From the NCBI GenBank assembly GCA_914767885.1, contig CAJZBQ010000020.1:558001-622000 (forward strand): a stretch of 64,000 nucleotides of DNA, given 5' to 3'. The position numbers were made by a program, and so were the translations under genes. Shown in pieces: positions 21,956 through 31,900 of the stretch. The DNA comes from Blepharisma stoltei. Its lineage: Eukaryota; Ciliophora; Heterotrichea; Heterotrichida; Blepharismidae. Position 1 is the stretch's first letter, and each line of letters begins with the position of its first letter. The notes under the pieces were generated by a model that was not told the DNA's origin, searched no databases, and saw only the letters and a list, made by a program, of their open reading frames with translations.

Positions 21956-22342
21956 TAACTCCCCCCCCCCCCTCCGTGAGCGAACAAAAAAAATTTTGTT
22001 CGCTCACGGAGGGGGGTTAATTTTTTTTTTTAAACAAAAATTTATATATAAATTTTATAAAAAATATTTTTTTCGAAATTTAAAAAAATCCTAATTTGCA
22101 AAAATTGGGAAGCAAATATTAATTTAATTTGCAAAATTTATGTTTTAAAACGCAATTTGTTTAAAATTAAACAGAATTAGCTCTAGATTTCATTATACTA
22201 ATTATCACTTATATATCAAAATTTTTTTCCATTAAAATTTTTTCTATTAAAAAAATTTTTGTTCACTCACGGAGGGTGGGTTTTTGGTCAAAAAATGGCG
22301 ATTTTTCTAATGTTTTGTTCGCTCACGGAGGGGGGGGGGGAG
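21956..22342 (+). mobile_element. Intact MITE copy (387 nt), intergenic
   Basis: The clearest full copy. Left TAactcccccccccccctccgt; the end motif is at once followed by its own reverse complement (ttttgttcgctcacggaggg), so each copy starts with a ~40-bp hairpin. The middle holds ttagctctagatttcattat; further right another ttgttcactcacggaggg, then ttttggtcaaaaaatggcg, and the terminal gttcgctcacggaggggg..agTA. No coding frame. Flanked by TA. Confidence 0.95.
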
Positions 22343-22594
22343 TAAGGATAATGACTTTTGAAAAAAAAATTGATTTAAAATTTTAAGAAAATCTAAAAAG
22401 CTAAATTAAATTTAAAATTTCATTTATATCTCTTATTTGCTAGTTTTTAAATTTATATTTTAAAATGCAAAAAGGCATCTTTCTTTAAGGGTATTTTTCC
22501 TTAGAAATCAATAAGGAGTCAGGCGCTATAGTTAGTACTCCTATAGAAACCAAGTATTACAAAAAGTCTGATATTTATAACTAAAAAATTTTAA

Positions 22595-23041
22595 ATGGCA
22601 ATCAAAGAAGACTCAATGCATAAGCACATTTTTGATTTGTATGACAAAGAGCATGATCTCGTAGTAAACATGGATTGCCTTGGAGACGCTGCAAGGCTTC
22701 TAGGAGCTAATCTATCAGATGCAGAAATTGAAGATTTTATGTCAGCACTTGACAAGTCTGAACCGCTGATTGAGTTTGAGACATTTGAAGAATTAGTAAA
22801 CCAGTTGATAGCTAAGGACAAAATTTCTAAGTATGACCTTATCAAACGTTTAGAGCCGTTTGATAAAGATCTTGACGGGATGGTGGCTGTCAGTGATATA
22901 ATTAACCTTCTCTGTGGGCCTGGGGAGCCATTATCAAGAGAAGATGCTGAAGAAATTCTACACGATATTAACCCGCAGAATTCTCCAAAGATTTCGATTA
23001 CGTCTCTTATAGACAATTTATTAAGAAATGAATTAATCTAA
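22595..23041 (+). CDS. EF-hand (calmodulin-like) protein
   Basis: ATG 22595 to TAA 23041, 148 residues, the length of calmodulin/centrin/light-chain proteins. The third EF loop is recognisable (DKDLDGMVAVSD), although position 12 is Asp instead of Glu. The first loop (DKEHDLVVNMDC) has lost the central Gly and probably does not bind calcium, and the second and fourth are degenerate. It is therefore likely a light-chain-like or regulatory EF-hand protein with at most one working site. It converges on RABL2 with only 4 bp between the stops. Confidence 0.8.
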   Translation: MAIKEDSMHKHIFDLYDKEHDLVVNMDCLGDAARLLGANLSDAEIEDFMSALDKSEPLIEFETFEELVNQLIAKDKISKYDLIKRLEPFDKDLDGMVAVSDIINLLCGPGEPLSREDAEEILHDINPQNSPKISITSLIDNLLRNELI

Positions 23042-23045
23042 CTTA

Positions 23046-23654
23046 TTATTGAAGCCATGAATCGTCATCAAGTAATTCAAGCACATCTTGTTCAAATGTC
23101 CTTGGAGGATTTCTCTTGTACTCCAAGGCTTTTCTGCAAATGGTTTCAAATATCCTTACAACGTTAGTTCCATCTGCAGCAGATACAAAAAAGAAATCCA
23201 AGCCATGAGTTTCTGCAAACTTAAAGCTTTTTTTAGTAACTTCTAAGTCCACATCAATCTTGTTTGCTAGCAATATGCAAGGAATGCTAGGACAAAACGT
23301 CCTCATTTCTTTATACCAAACTTTTAAATGGTCATATGTAATTTTTCTAGTAACGTCAAATACAAGAATTGCTGCATGTGCTCCAAAGTAGTATGAAGAA
23401 TGCAGTCGGCTGAAACAATCTTGCCCTGCAGTGTCCCAGATATCAATTTTTGTAGGCTCTCCATCTATTTCAGTGTTATATCGAAACATCGTCAATGCAA
23501 ATGTAGATAGCTGGCGCTCTTCGTAATCATCTATTAGGAATCGCTCGACAAGCTTGCTTTTACCGACAGCTGAGTCTCCTAAGAGGATGATTTTTATATC
23601 AGCGTTGGGCAGTTCAGCAGCTTCCTTGGCTTTTCGTTCAATTTCTGGATCCAT
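23046..23654 (-). CDS. RABL2: RABL2-type small GTPase
   Basis: ATG 23654 to stop at 23046, 202 residues. G1 is GDSAVGKSKL, switch II is WDTAGQDCF, G4 is ANKIDV, G5 is VSAADGTNV. The whole protein follows RABL2 more than ordinary Rabs: QLSTFALT, SSYYFGAHAAILVFDVTRK, KKSFKFAETHGL, and no C-terminal prenylation cysteines. RABL2 binds the IFT-B complex and helps launch intraflagellar transport trains at the ciliary base, which suits a ciliate. Human RABL2 has GQERF where this has GQDCF. Confidence 0.92.
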   Translation of the reverse strand: MDPEIERKAKEAAELPNADIKIILLGDSAVGKSKLVERFLIDDYEERQLSTFALTMFRYNTEIDGEPTKIDIWDTAGQDCFSRLHSSYYFGAHAAILVFDVTRKITYDHLKVWYKEMRTFCPSIPCILLANKIDVDLEVTKKSFKFAETHGLDFFFVSAADGTNVVRIFETICRKALEYKRNPPRTFEQDVLELLDDDSWLQ

Positions 23655-23714
23655 TTTTATGGAATTTTCGTTAAAAGTTTATTAAGAAGCTTAATTTTAA
23701 GAAAGATTATTTGA

Positions 23715-24328
23715 TTAATCATGTCTTCTGGAGCCATTTGTACGGTTGTTCTGCATAATAAGTTACTCTTGGGTAGGGTGAGCCTGACCTTGATCTTCTT
23801 CTTGAATGGGACCTTAAGGGTTAGTGTTTATTCTTTATTAGTTGTATATTTCATTACCTTGAAGACGAATATGATCTATCTCTTCTATATCTTGGAGGTG
23901 TCCGGCTGCATAGCAAATACCTTCTAGATCTTCTTCTTGGTGATCGAGAGCGCCTGTATCTTCTTTCACGCCTTCTCATATCATCTGGCTAAAATTAAAG
24001 TTACTGCTTTTCGCTCTTCTCTTGCAAACACCACTTTTACTGTGGTTCCCAAGACCTCAGTACCATCAGTTTTTTCCAAAGCCTCTTTGGCTTCATTATA
24101 GTTGAGGAATTCTACGAAGCCAAAACCTCGAGGCTTACGAGTGTAATAATCCTTTGGAATGTAAACATCGCGGATTTCGCCGAACTTGGAAAAGAATTCG
24201 CGAAGGTCGGTGTCTTTGATTTCTTCTGACTAATTGGAAATTACAAGCCCCCGGAGGAAGAGAGAAATTCGTTTAGGAGGAGTCTTTGAGCGCGGTCTCG
24301 GAGAGTTGTGGGGACTGCTGTCAGACAT
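23715..24328 (-). CDS. SR-family splicing factor (RRM plus RS domain), five introns
   Basis: ATG 24328 (MSDSSPHNSPRPRSKTPP) to TAA 23715. Introns on the minus strand: 24230-24244 (15 nt), 23989-24004 (16), 23906-23920 (15), 23813-23857 (45) and 23751-23766 (16). Splicing all five gives exactly 168 residues. The single RRM has RNP2-like SLFLRGLS and RNP1 KPRGFGFVEF; after it comes an Arg/Ser tail (RRYRRSRSPRRRSRS.., SHSRRRSRSGSP). It should act in constitutive or alternative splicing in the nucleus. It is the most intron-rich gene here, and one intron is three times the normal length. Confidence 0.85.
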
Positions 24329-25024
24329 AACTATTATAAATTATTTGGGCTTTCAATTAGATTTAATGATACGGCTGGTTATTATGCTTTCTTTCAGGCT
24401 TTTAACACTTTTTGAGTGGCCTTTCTTTATTCCTCTTTACTTTCAAAATAAGCTATTTAATGGTAAGTAATAAAGGAACACTTTGAAAGCCATACAAATT
24501 GTTTTGACTAGAGAGATAGAATATTAGCAGATAAATCAGTAGACGCTTTATGTATGATAAAAATAATTATTTAGTCCGGAAAAAAGTTATTCTTTTCCAG
24601 TAGGATGCACGTACTTATAATTAGCTATTAGAATATATTTAAAAAATTATAGAAGGCTAATATAGCAAGTGATGCTTTTAGGATTCTTGAGAAATCGCTT
24701 GAGAGCAGCTCACTGAAAAATCAAAATTATTTCGGATTTTGTCAAATTATTATCACTCTAAAGAAGATAATTTAACGAAATTCCATAAAATGTATAAAAA
24801 TATCCCAAAACTATGACTTTATTTATTATAATTAATATAGAGATAATCAGGACTAAAAAATATTGATTTAAAAATATAATAAATTTCTAAAACAGAAAAT
24901 TATTTCTAAAGCTAAATTAGTGTAGATTAAAATTAAATATTATCCTGCAGTTAGTTTTAAATATATTTCGTAAAAATCATTTATTTAATAATTTATAATT
25001 CAATTGCAGATATTAAATAAAGAA
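24329..25024. other. AT-rich intergenic region, no gene seen
   Basis: About 700 nt between the SR gene's start and the TTLL gene's stop. It is AT-rich with frequent stops and no recognised repeat or IES end. Confidence 0.4.
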
Positions 25025-26546
25025 TTATCGCTTCTTTCTGTCTTTTGCTGGCAAGTACATAGCGAGACTAAATAAATATTACTTTGAATTAACGTAACCC
25101 TCTTTTTGATCCCAAACATACTTTAGATCTTTTTTACTTGGAAGAAATTCTTTTGGAGAAGGCGTTTCCACATGTCTAAGAAGCGACCTATCATTGCTTT
25201 TAATCGCCTGAGGTGCAGAAGAAATGTTTCTTCTGCTTCCTCCAGAAGATTTCGGTCTAGGAATCTCATCTTTAAAGCTTGGCATCCTTGACCTTGATCC
25301 TGTGAATTCTTCTCATATTTCTTTTGAATAGTTCATAAAATTTTGATAATATTCGTCATTATTATCAGGGAAAATTTTTATATAAGCCCCACAGTTTTCT
25401 TCTTCATTGATGTCTCTTTGAGACTGTATATTTTCTCTCATAATTTCTTTTTCTTGCATTCTTTCTCTTATGCTTTGATTATAAACACTTCTCCTCATTA
25501 TTTGATTTCTTTTGGAAATTTCATAGTTTTTCTTGTCTTTTGTAGAAAGTCCCATCATGCACAGAGCTTCTTTGATGACTTGCCGCTTTATTTTTTTATC
25601 TAAAGGAGAATCTGTGCTGAATGCGGGCGAATGGTTTACTTCAAGAAGCCATGGCTTGAGGTCTGAATCAACAAGTATGTCAAAGCCAAGGATTTCAAAG
25701 CACATCGCATTTGACAAGTCTTCAGGCTGGCATGATTTATAAGTGTGAGCTAATGAAGGCTGGATTGTGCACAATGTTTTTATAATAATATCGCATATTC
25801 CATTTCATAAAGACTCGACATCATACCCTTTTTCTTCCAAATAGGTAAATACTGCTGAAATACTTCGCTTATGACCCACATCATCAGCTTCTGCATCTTG
25901 ATTTCCAATGAATTTCGAATTTCTTTTATTCACAGCATAATTTGTCAAATGCATACAAATCTTATCAAGATTCCCGCCACTCGGTTTTTTATATTCCTCT
26001 GTAGCAAACCTAGCTAAGCCTTCCTCATGTATCCAAAGCCTCAAAGGGTCGCATCCGGTTACTAGGACATAAATTCTCATATCAAATTTCAGTCCTTCTA
26101 TAAGCAAAGGTTTATCAACATACTTCTGTACGATATAATGCTCAATTTTATCCATATCCTGGATATCTTGAATTAAGAAGATTCCTCGTCCTTGAGATGA
26201 TGCTTCAGGTTTCACTATATATGTGTGGGAATCTCCCTGGTAAAATTCTTCTTGGAATTCAGAATATTCTGCAGGCAAAAATCAAGTTTTCGGAAAAAAG
26301 TCATAGTCATCGGGAAATAATTTTCTCATTTTATTGAGATTCATACACAAATTGCTTTTCCTTGCAATTGCATACATCCCTGGGAAATGGTTAACTCTTT
26401 GATAAGGTTTCATAGTTGCAAAGACGCTTGGAGCTACTGTACAGTCAAGTCACATGACATCTCAATTGTCAGGATTATCATTCTTAGTTAATCTTCAGCC
26501 CATTAGTTTTCGGCTTACATAACGAACAACTTGATATTTGGTATCT
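25025..26546 (-). CDS. TTLL: Tubulin tyrosine ligase-like protein, polyglutamylase type (TTLL6/13-like)
   Basis: The readable part begins near 26546 (KDTKYQVVRYVSRKLMGW) and ends at TAA 25025 after a 15-nt intron at 25068-25082. TTL-domain landmarks: RVNHFPGMYAIARK, FFPKTWFLP, KPEASSQGRGIF, GLKFDMRIYVLV, MHLTNYAVNKRN, and the ATP/Mg segment ILGFDILVDSDLKPWLLEVN. They match glutamylases that add Glu chains to tubulin in cilia. Several TGA codons are Trp (for example in DNWDVMWLD). The 5' end is not resolved: a retroposon-like insert begins just upstream (26547-27180), and the natural start codon may lie beyond it or at the internal MGWRL. Confidence 0.88.
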
Positions 26547-27180
26547 TTTTAAAAATTACGTGCTACACACATAGTTAGTGTGGATTTGTTTTTCGGTTTC
26601 AAGCTGGAATTGGAATTCTTACACTTACACTTAGTTGGGTTATAGGAAAGCACTCTGTTGGGATACGAAGATCCTTATTCCTTTCCATAATGCTCTACTT
26701 GTACGCTTCGCCGATAATTGTAGCACGACCTTCAAAGTCTTGCTCATACCAGGCATGGACCTGTGCATGCTCCCTGCAGTAAAATAGTTTGGGTCACCGT
26801 GCCATACGCCAACAGTGATGCCTACCATGAAAATTCTAGAGGGTTAAATTTTCTGGTCGGCTCTTGGCTAAGATGGAAATCCATAGCCCAGAGCGTAACT
26901 CTCTGTTTTCACGCTGAAGAATATACCTGATGGTCAAGACCAACACTATTGGTATTGTTGTGAAACCCTTTTCCGACATCCGGACATATCTCCCTCTGAG
27001 ATAAAAACTTGGCATTGGAGTAAAGCCTGTGGTCGGCCAACCCGACATTTCGCTTAACCAAACCAAGAAAACTTAGCTGATACACATATCGAGCACCAGC
27101 CTCTCTTCCTCAAGAACCCTGGCACCCTCTCAGATGTCAGCTACATGAGCTAAGAGAGTGGGTTGATCCAACACGCCATT
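26547..27180 (+). mobile_element. Retroposon-like element at the 5' end of the TTLL gene
   Basis: GC-richer block ending cacgccatttt. It shares diverged segments with the elements at 48448-48993 and 57658-58215, best seen as cccgacattacg..aaccagaccaag (here cccgacatttcgcttaacc). Possible short duplication ttttaaa at both edges. No complete coding frame found. Confidence 0.6.
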
Positions 27181-27436
27181 TTAAAGTATAATATTGGAAT
27201 TCAAATTCATATTTAGGTTTGAATAATTTTATTATATTTATTTTATGTTTGAAGCAAATATCATTAGCTGCTGTAATTATTCTACACTTATTTATTATTA
27301 AATTTGTTGCAATCTATAAACCTTACTATAAGTTACATAATTTTTTGGTGGAAAATGCTTTGATAAGTTTTGTGCTTAAAATGTTTATTTCAATTTCTTA
27401 TCTTATTATATAAAATTTATTTTCCTTGACAAAACA

Positions 27437-27759
27437 TACTCCCCTTCCGTGAGCGAACAAAACCATTGTAAAAATTCCTATTTTGTGGGTGCAAACCACC
27501 TCCATGAGCGAACGAAAATTTTTTATGGAAAATATTTTGATATATAAGTGATAATTAAATTATGAAATCTCAACTAATTCTGTTGAATATTAAACACTTC
27601 CATTTTAAAACATAAATTTTACAAGTTAAATTAATATTTGATTAAAGTTATTTCGATTGAGGCTTATTTAAAATTTTGGAAAAAAATTTACTATAAAATT
27701 TATACTAAAAACATTAAACTGCGTTAGCTAATACGTTTTTTTGTTCATTCAAGGAGAGT
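27437..27759 (-). mobile_element. Decayed MITE copy, intergenic
   Basis: Starts TActccccttccgtgagcga and ends gttcattcaaggagagtTA. The interior keeps gatatataagtgataatta in reverse orientation, but the right end has several changes. Confidence 0.8.
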
Positions 27760-27806
27760 TAGGTATTAAATATAAATAGAAGGATAATTGAAAAACGAAT
27801 ACTAAT

Positions 27807-28718
27807 ATGTCAAAACTCTGTATTGCATTGTCTTTCATATTACTTTTTATCAATGCAAATTCATTTAAAGACCTAGAATACGAACAATCGATTTTTCATT
27901 CAAGAAATTTCTTACAGCTTAAACAAGACACTCAAGAAGGAGAATCTAGCCAATCAACTGAAGATGCCACCAGCTCATCAGATGGAAGTTCAACTTATGA
28001 AGAAGCTACAGACATAGAAGGCAGCGACATAACCTATTCTAACTCAGAAGAAGCCAACAGCTCAGACGAAGATGAAGTGTCAAGTGACGGTGATGAATCT
28101 GATTTAGAAAAGGAGCTAGGAGATGTAGAAGAGCTGTATGATGAATATTATTCTGATGCATTGGATGGGACTACTACTGTAACTGTTGAGGACTGTGATG
28201 AACGAATTAAAGAACTTGAAGAACTTCGAGATGAAATGGATGACGACGATGTGGTTACCATTGGTGGAGAAAGCTATACAAAATCTGATATAGACGAACT
28301 TATCGAGGAAAACTATGAGTTGAGAGAAACTCTGGAAGATGAGGATGCGTATGCTCTTTATGAGTATGGAGAAGTTACTTATGTTTCTGAAGAAGAATCA
28401 ACAGAAGAAACTGAAGAAGAAGCTGGTCAATATAGCCAATCAGAAGAGGAAGAAGAAGAAAAATATGACGAAGATGAGGATATCACAGTAGTGCAAGTAG
28501 AAGATACTTCAAATGACGTCAGTGAATACCAAACGCAAGTTATTATGGAAGGAAATGAAGGAGAGCCCTCATATGAAAAAACTGGTGATGAGTACGTTGA
28601 AGATATAACAAGTGATGAAGATTATGATGAAAGCATTGAAACTGTTTCTACTGATAGAAGCGATGAAAATATAAATAGCAATCAAGTGGTACTGGAAGAT
28701 GTCACTCTTGATAGCTAG
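27807..28718 (+). CDS. Very acidic secreted protein
   Basis: ATG 27807 to TAG 28718, 303 residues. A signal peptide (MSKLCIALSFILLFINANS) is followed by an almost entirely acidic chain rich in Glu, Asp, Ser and Thr (SDEDEVSSDGDESDLEKELG). One central segment is helical (DERIKELEELRDEMDDDD), and there is a single Cys in the mature part. Such proteins often bind calcium or package cationic cargo in secretory granules; that is inference. No family recognised. Confidence 0.78.
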   Translation: MSKLCIALSFILLFINANSFKDLEYEQSIFHSRNFLQLKQDTQEGESSQSTEDATSSSDGSSTYEEATDIEGSDITYSNSEEANSSDEDEVSSDGDESDLEKELGDVEELYDEYYSDALDGTTTVTVEDCDERIKELEELRDEMDDDDVVTIGGESYTKSDIDELIEENYELRETLEDEDAYALYEYGEVTYVSEEESTEETEEEAGQYSQSEEEEEEKYDEDEDITVVQVEDTSNDVSEYQTQVIMEGNEGEPSYEKTGDEYVEDITSDEDYDESIETVSTDRSDENINSNQVVLEDVTLDS

Positions 28719-28969
28719 TTTTCCTTCAAATCAATTAATTACGACTTTAAAAAATAGCATTTTTGAATATTTCTAAGAAATTATATGCTCTTGCATAAAT
28801 TATTGGGCAAAATTGCTTGATTCTCAACTTATTTTGAATGGATACTTGATTTTATTTTGAATTTCTTAATTATTTATAAACATCATTTTTAAATTACCTC
28901 TAAATTATCAACTATGCCATTTTATCCCAATTTTAAGCTTACAAGCCACGTAAGAAATGCTTATAAAAA

Positions 28970-31900
28970 ATGTTCAATAGGTGGCTTTCTACCATCGCGC
29001 CTGCCGATAACGATAAACCTAAAGACAAGAAAAAAGACAGCCGTAGTGACGAAAAGAACAAGACCCCTGACGAATATATAAAAGAACAAATACAAATTCT
29101 TGAAAAACGATGTGAGCAATACAAACAAATTTTACAAGCTAAAGAAATGGAATCATATGACGATAAGTCAAGAATCAAGGAATTCAATGAAATAATCAGC
29201 CAAAACTTGAACAGAATCCAAGAGCTTGAAGAAGAATGCAAAAATTATATCAAGTTTAGAGTTATAATAGGCGAAGAAGAATGCGAAAAAGCATCTTTAT
29301 TACTTGATGATAAGCAAGAAGAACTGGAAAATGAAAAAATGTTACATCAGCAAGATATAGAGAAATTTGAACATAAAATGGAGGAACAAAGCAAAATAAT
29401 GGAACAAGAAAAAGAAAATTATGAGAAATTAATGAAAGAGCTGAAAGAAAAATTATCAGAAGAACGGGCTAAGAAATTAGAGCTAGAAGAGCAGCTTGAT
29501 TTGAAAAATAAAAATATAACTAATTTAGAAGAGGAAATACTTGAATGAAAAGAACAATTAAAATCAAAAGAAAAAGAAAATAGTGAGCTTACAATAAAGC
29601 TGCAAAGTTTGAATTCAGAGTTTTCTAGCAGCATTAAAGATTTAGCAAAAATAAATGAGCAGATCTGTTTGCAACTAGGTATGGCTAACCCAAATTTTTC
29701 TGATAATATCAAATTTTCTGACATGCAAAACTCTTTAAATGGCCTGAACAAATTTTTAAACGATTCTATAAAAGAAATGAGTGCTCAAGTAATTGCAGCA
29801 CTCAGGGTATATGGAAATGAAAACCAAAATAAGCCAATACTAGCAATTTCAGATCTAAAAAATAGCATAAATTTGTATAGTGAGTTATCAATTAACAGCC
29901 AGGAAAAGATTAAATCATTAGATGAAAAAGTTGAGAAAGCTGCTAAGGACAAAGAAAAGGTTGAGGGGCTACTCCTAAAAGCTAAAGGTGTTTTGGATAA
30001 AAAAAATAACAATATAAAATCTTTACAAAGCGAAATTGAGCGAATGAAAAATGAAATAAAAGAAATCTCAGATTTGAGGGAATCAAATAAAAATCTTGCA
30101 GAACAAGTTAATCAGATCAGAAGTGAGAAAGCTCAACTAGTGACGTCACCGGCATTTCCGACATCACCCTTTTTATCGGTGGCCAGATCATCCTAAGCAA
30201 ATTCCTAACTCCCCCCCCCCCCTCCGTGAGCGAACAAAACCATTAGAAAAATCGCCATTTTTTGACCAAAAACCCACCCTCCGTGAGTGAACAAAAATTT
30301 TTTTAATAGAAAAAAATTTTAATGGAAAAAAATTTTGATATATAAGTGATGATTAGTATAATGAAATCTAGAGCTAATTCTGTTTAATTTTAAACAAATT
30401 GCGTTTTAAAACATAAATTTTGCAAATTAAATTAATATTTGCTTCCCAATTTTTGCAAATTAGGATTTTTTTTAAATTTCGAAAAAAAAATATTTTTTAT
30501 AAAATTTATATATAAATTGTTTTTTAAAAAAAAAATTAACCCCCCTCCGTGAGCGAAACAAAATTTTTTTGTTCGCTCACGGAGGGGGGGGGGGGAGTAA
30601 GCAATTGACGGCCAGTCGATCGCCAGATCTCATGGGCTGCGTTGCCTTACTCTAAACTTGACTCCTGCGCGTTGTGCCGCTTATGGGTCTTCCTCCTAGG
30701 AAGTGTCAAGCAGAAAACCCTATGCCCACCTAACATCCACGTATCAAGCCAAGAGGCTGTGCACCCCTCCCCGTTGCTTACCTGATATTGCTGGATAAGG
30801 TCTCACCGGGAAAACTGAACCCTATAATAAAATGGGCAAGGAAAGAAATTCCTCGAAAGAGGAATTATCACGACGTCGCCATTTTATTATTGAATTGAGA
30901 AAGCTCAACTAGAAAGAAAAACTCAAAGAAATCTCAGAAACTAATTTGGTTTTATCAACAAATTTGAAGTCAGTAAAAGAGAATTTTTTGTCAATGGTCA
31001 GAAAAGAAGAAGCAATCAACGTAAATACTGCAAAGCTAGAAGAATCTGTTAAACATTATCAAGCTAAATGTGAAAATTTAGAAAAAGAATTAAAAAATTT
31101 CGAGGTTTCTAACTCCCTCCTTCGTGAGTGATCAAAACCATTAGAAAAATCCCTTTGTTTAGTCCAAAAACCCTCCATAAGTGATAAAAATTTTTTATGA
31201 AAAATTGCATTTTAAAATATAAGTTTTACAAATTAAATTAATATTTTCTGATTTCTGCGAATTGGGACATTTTTAAATTTTGAAAAAAAAATTTACTATA
31301 AAATCTTTTAAAAAAAATTACCCTGTCAGCAAACAAAATGCTTTTGTTCGCTCACGGAGGGGGAGTAAAATAAAAGAAATTTCTGAGAAAGAAGCCAAAA
31401 TTTCTGATCTTGAAACTTCTATTAAAAATTTAACCAGCGTAAAAGATCTGCAAGCCGCAGAAATTTCTAATCTCGAACAAAATGTGCTTGATACCATTAA
31501 GCAGTATTCTGAGGAAATTAGCTCTAAAAGTACTGTAGTATGTGAGCTAGAAGAAAAATTGAAAAATTATCTAGAGAACGAGGCTAAATTGAAAGAAAAT
31601 ATTGGAAGTTTAATAAATGAAAATAATGACTTAAAAAACTCAAGCACTGAAATAAAGGAAAAGCAAGAAGAATTTAATCAAAAGAATGATTTAATTAAAA
31701 ATTTGGAAGAATCAGTAGCGGAAAAAACAAAGAAAATTAATGACCTGGAAGAAGTAGTTCAAAAGCAAATGGAAGAGATATCAAATTTTGAAAAGATTGT
31801 AGAAGAGAATAATGCAAATAAAAAAGAAATAGAAATTGTGATAGAAGAATATGAAGAAAATAGGAAAAGAGATTTATTAAAGATTAAAGATTTAGAGCAT

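Noticed and set aside
24234-24470. 78-codon plus-strand frame
   Set aside because: Overlaps antisense the RRM exons of the SR gene, which have clear family support.
26640-27066. Two minus-strand frames (62 and 76 codons) as upstream TTLL exons
   Set aside because: They fall in the retroposon-like element and show no TTLL similarity.
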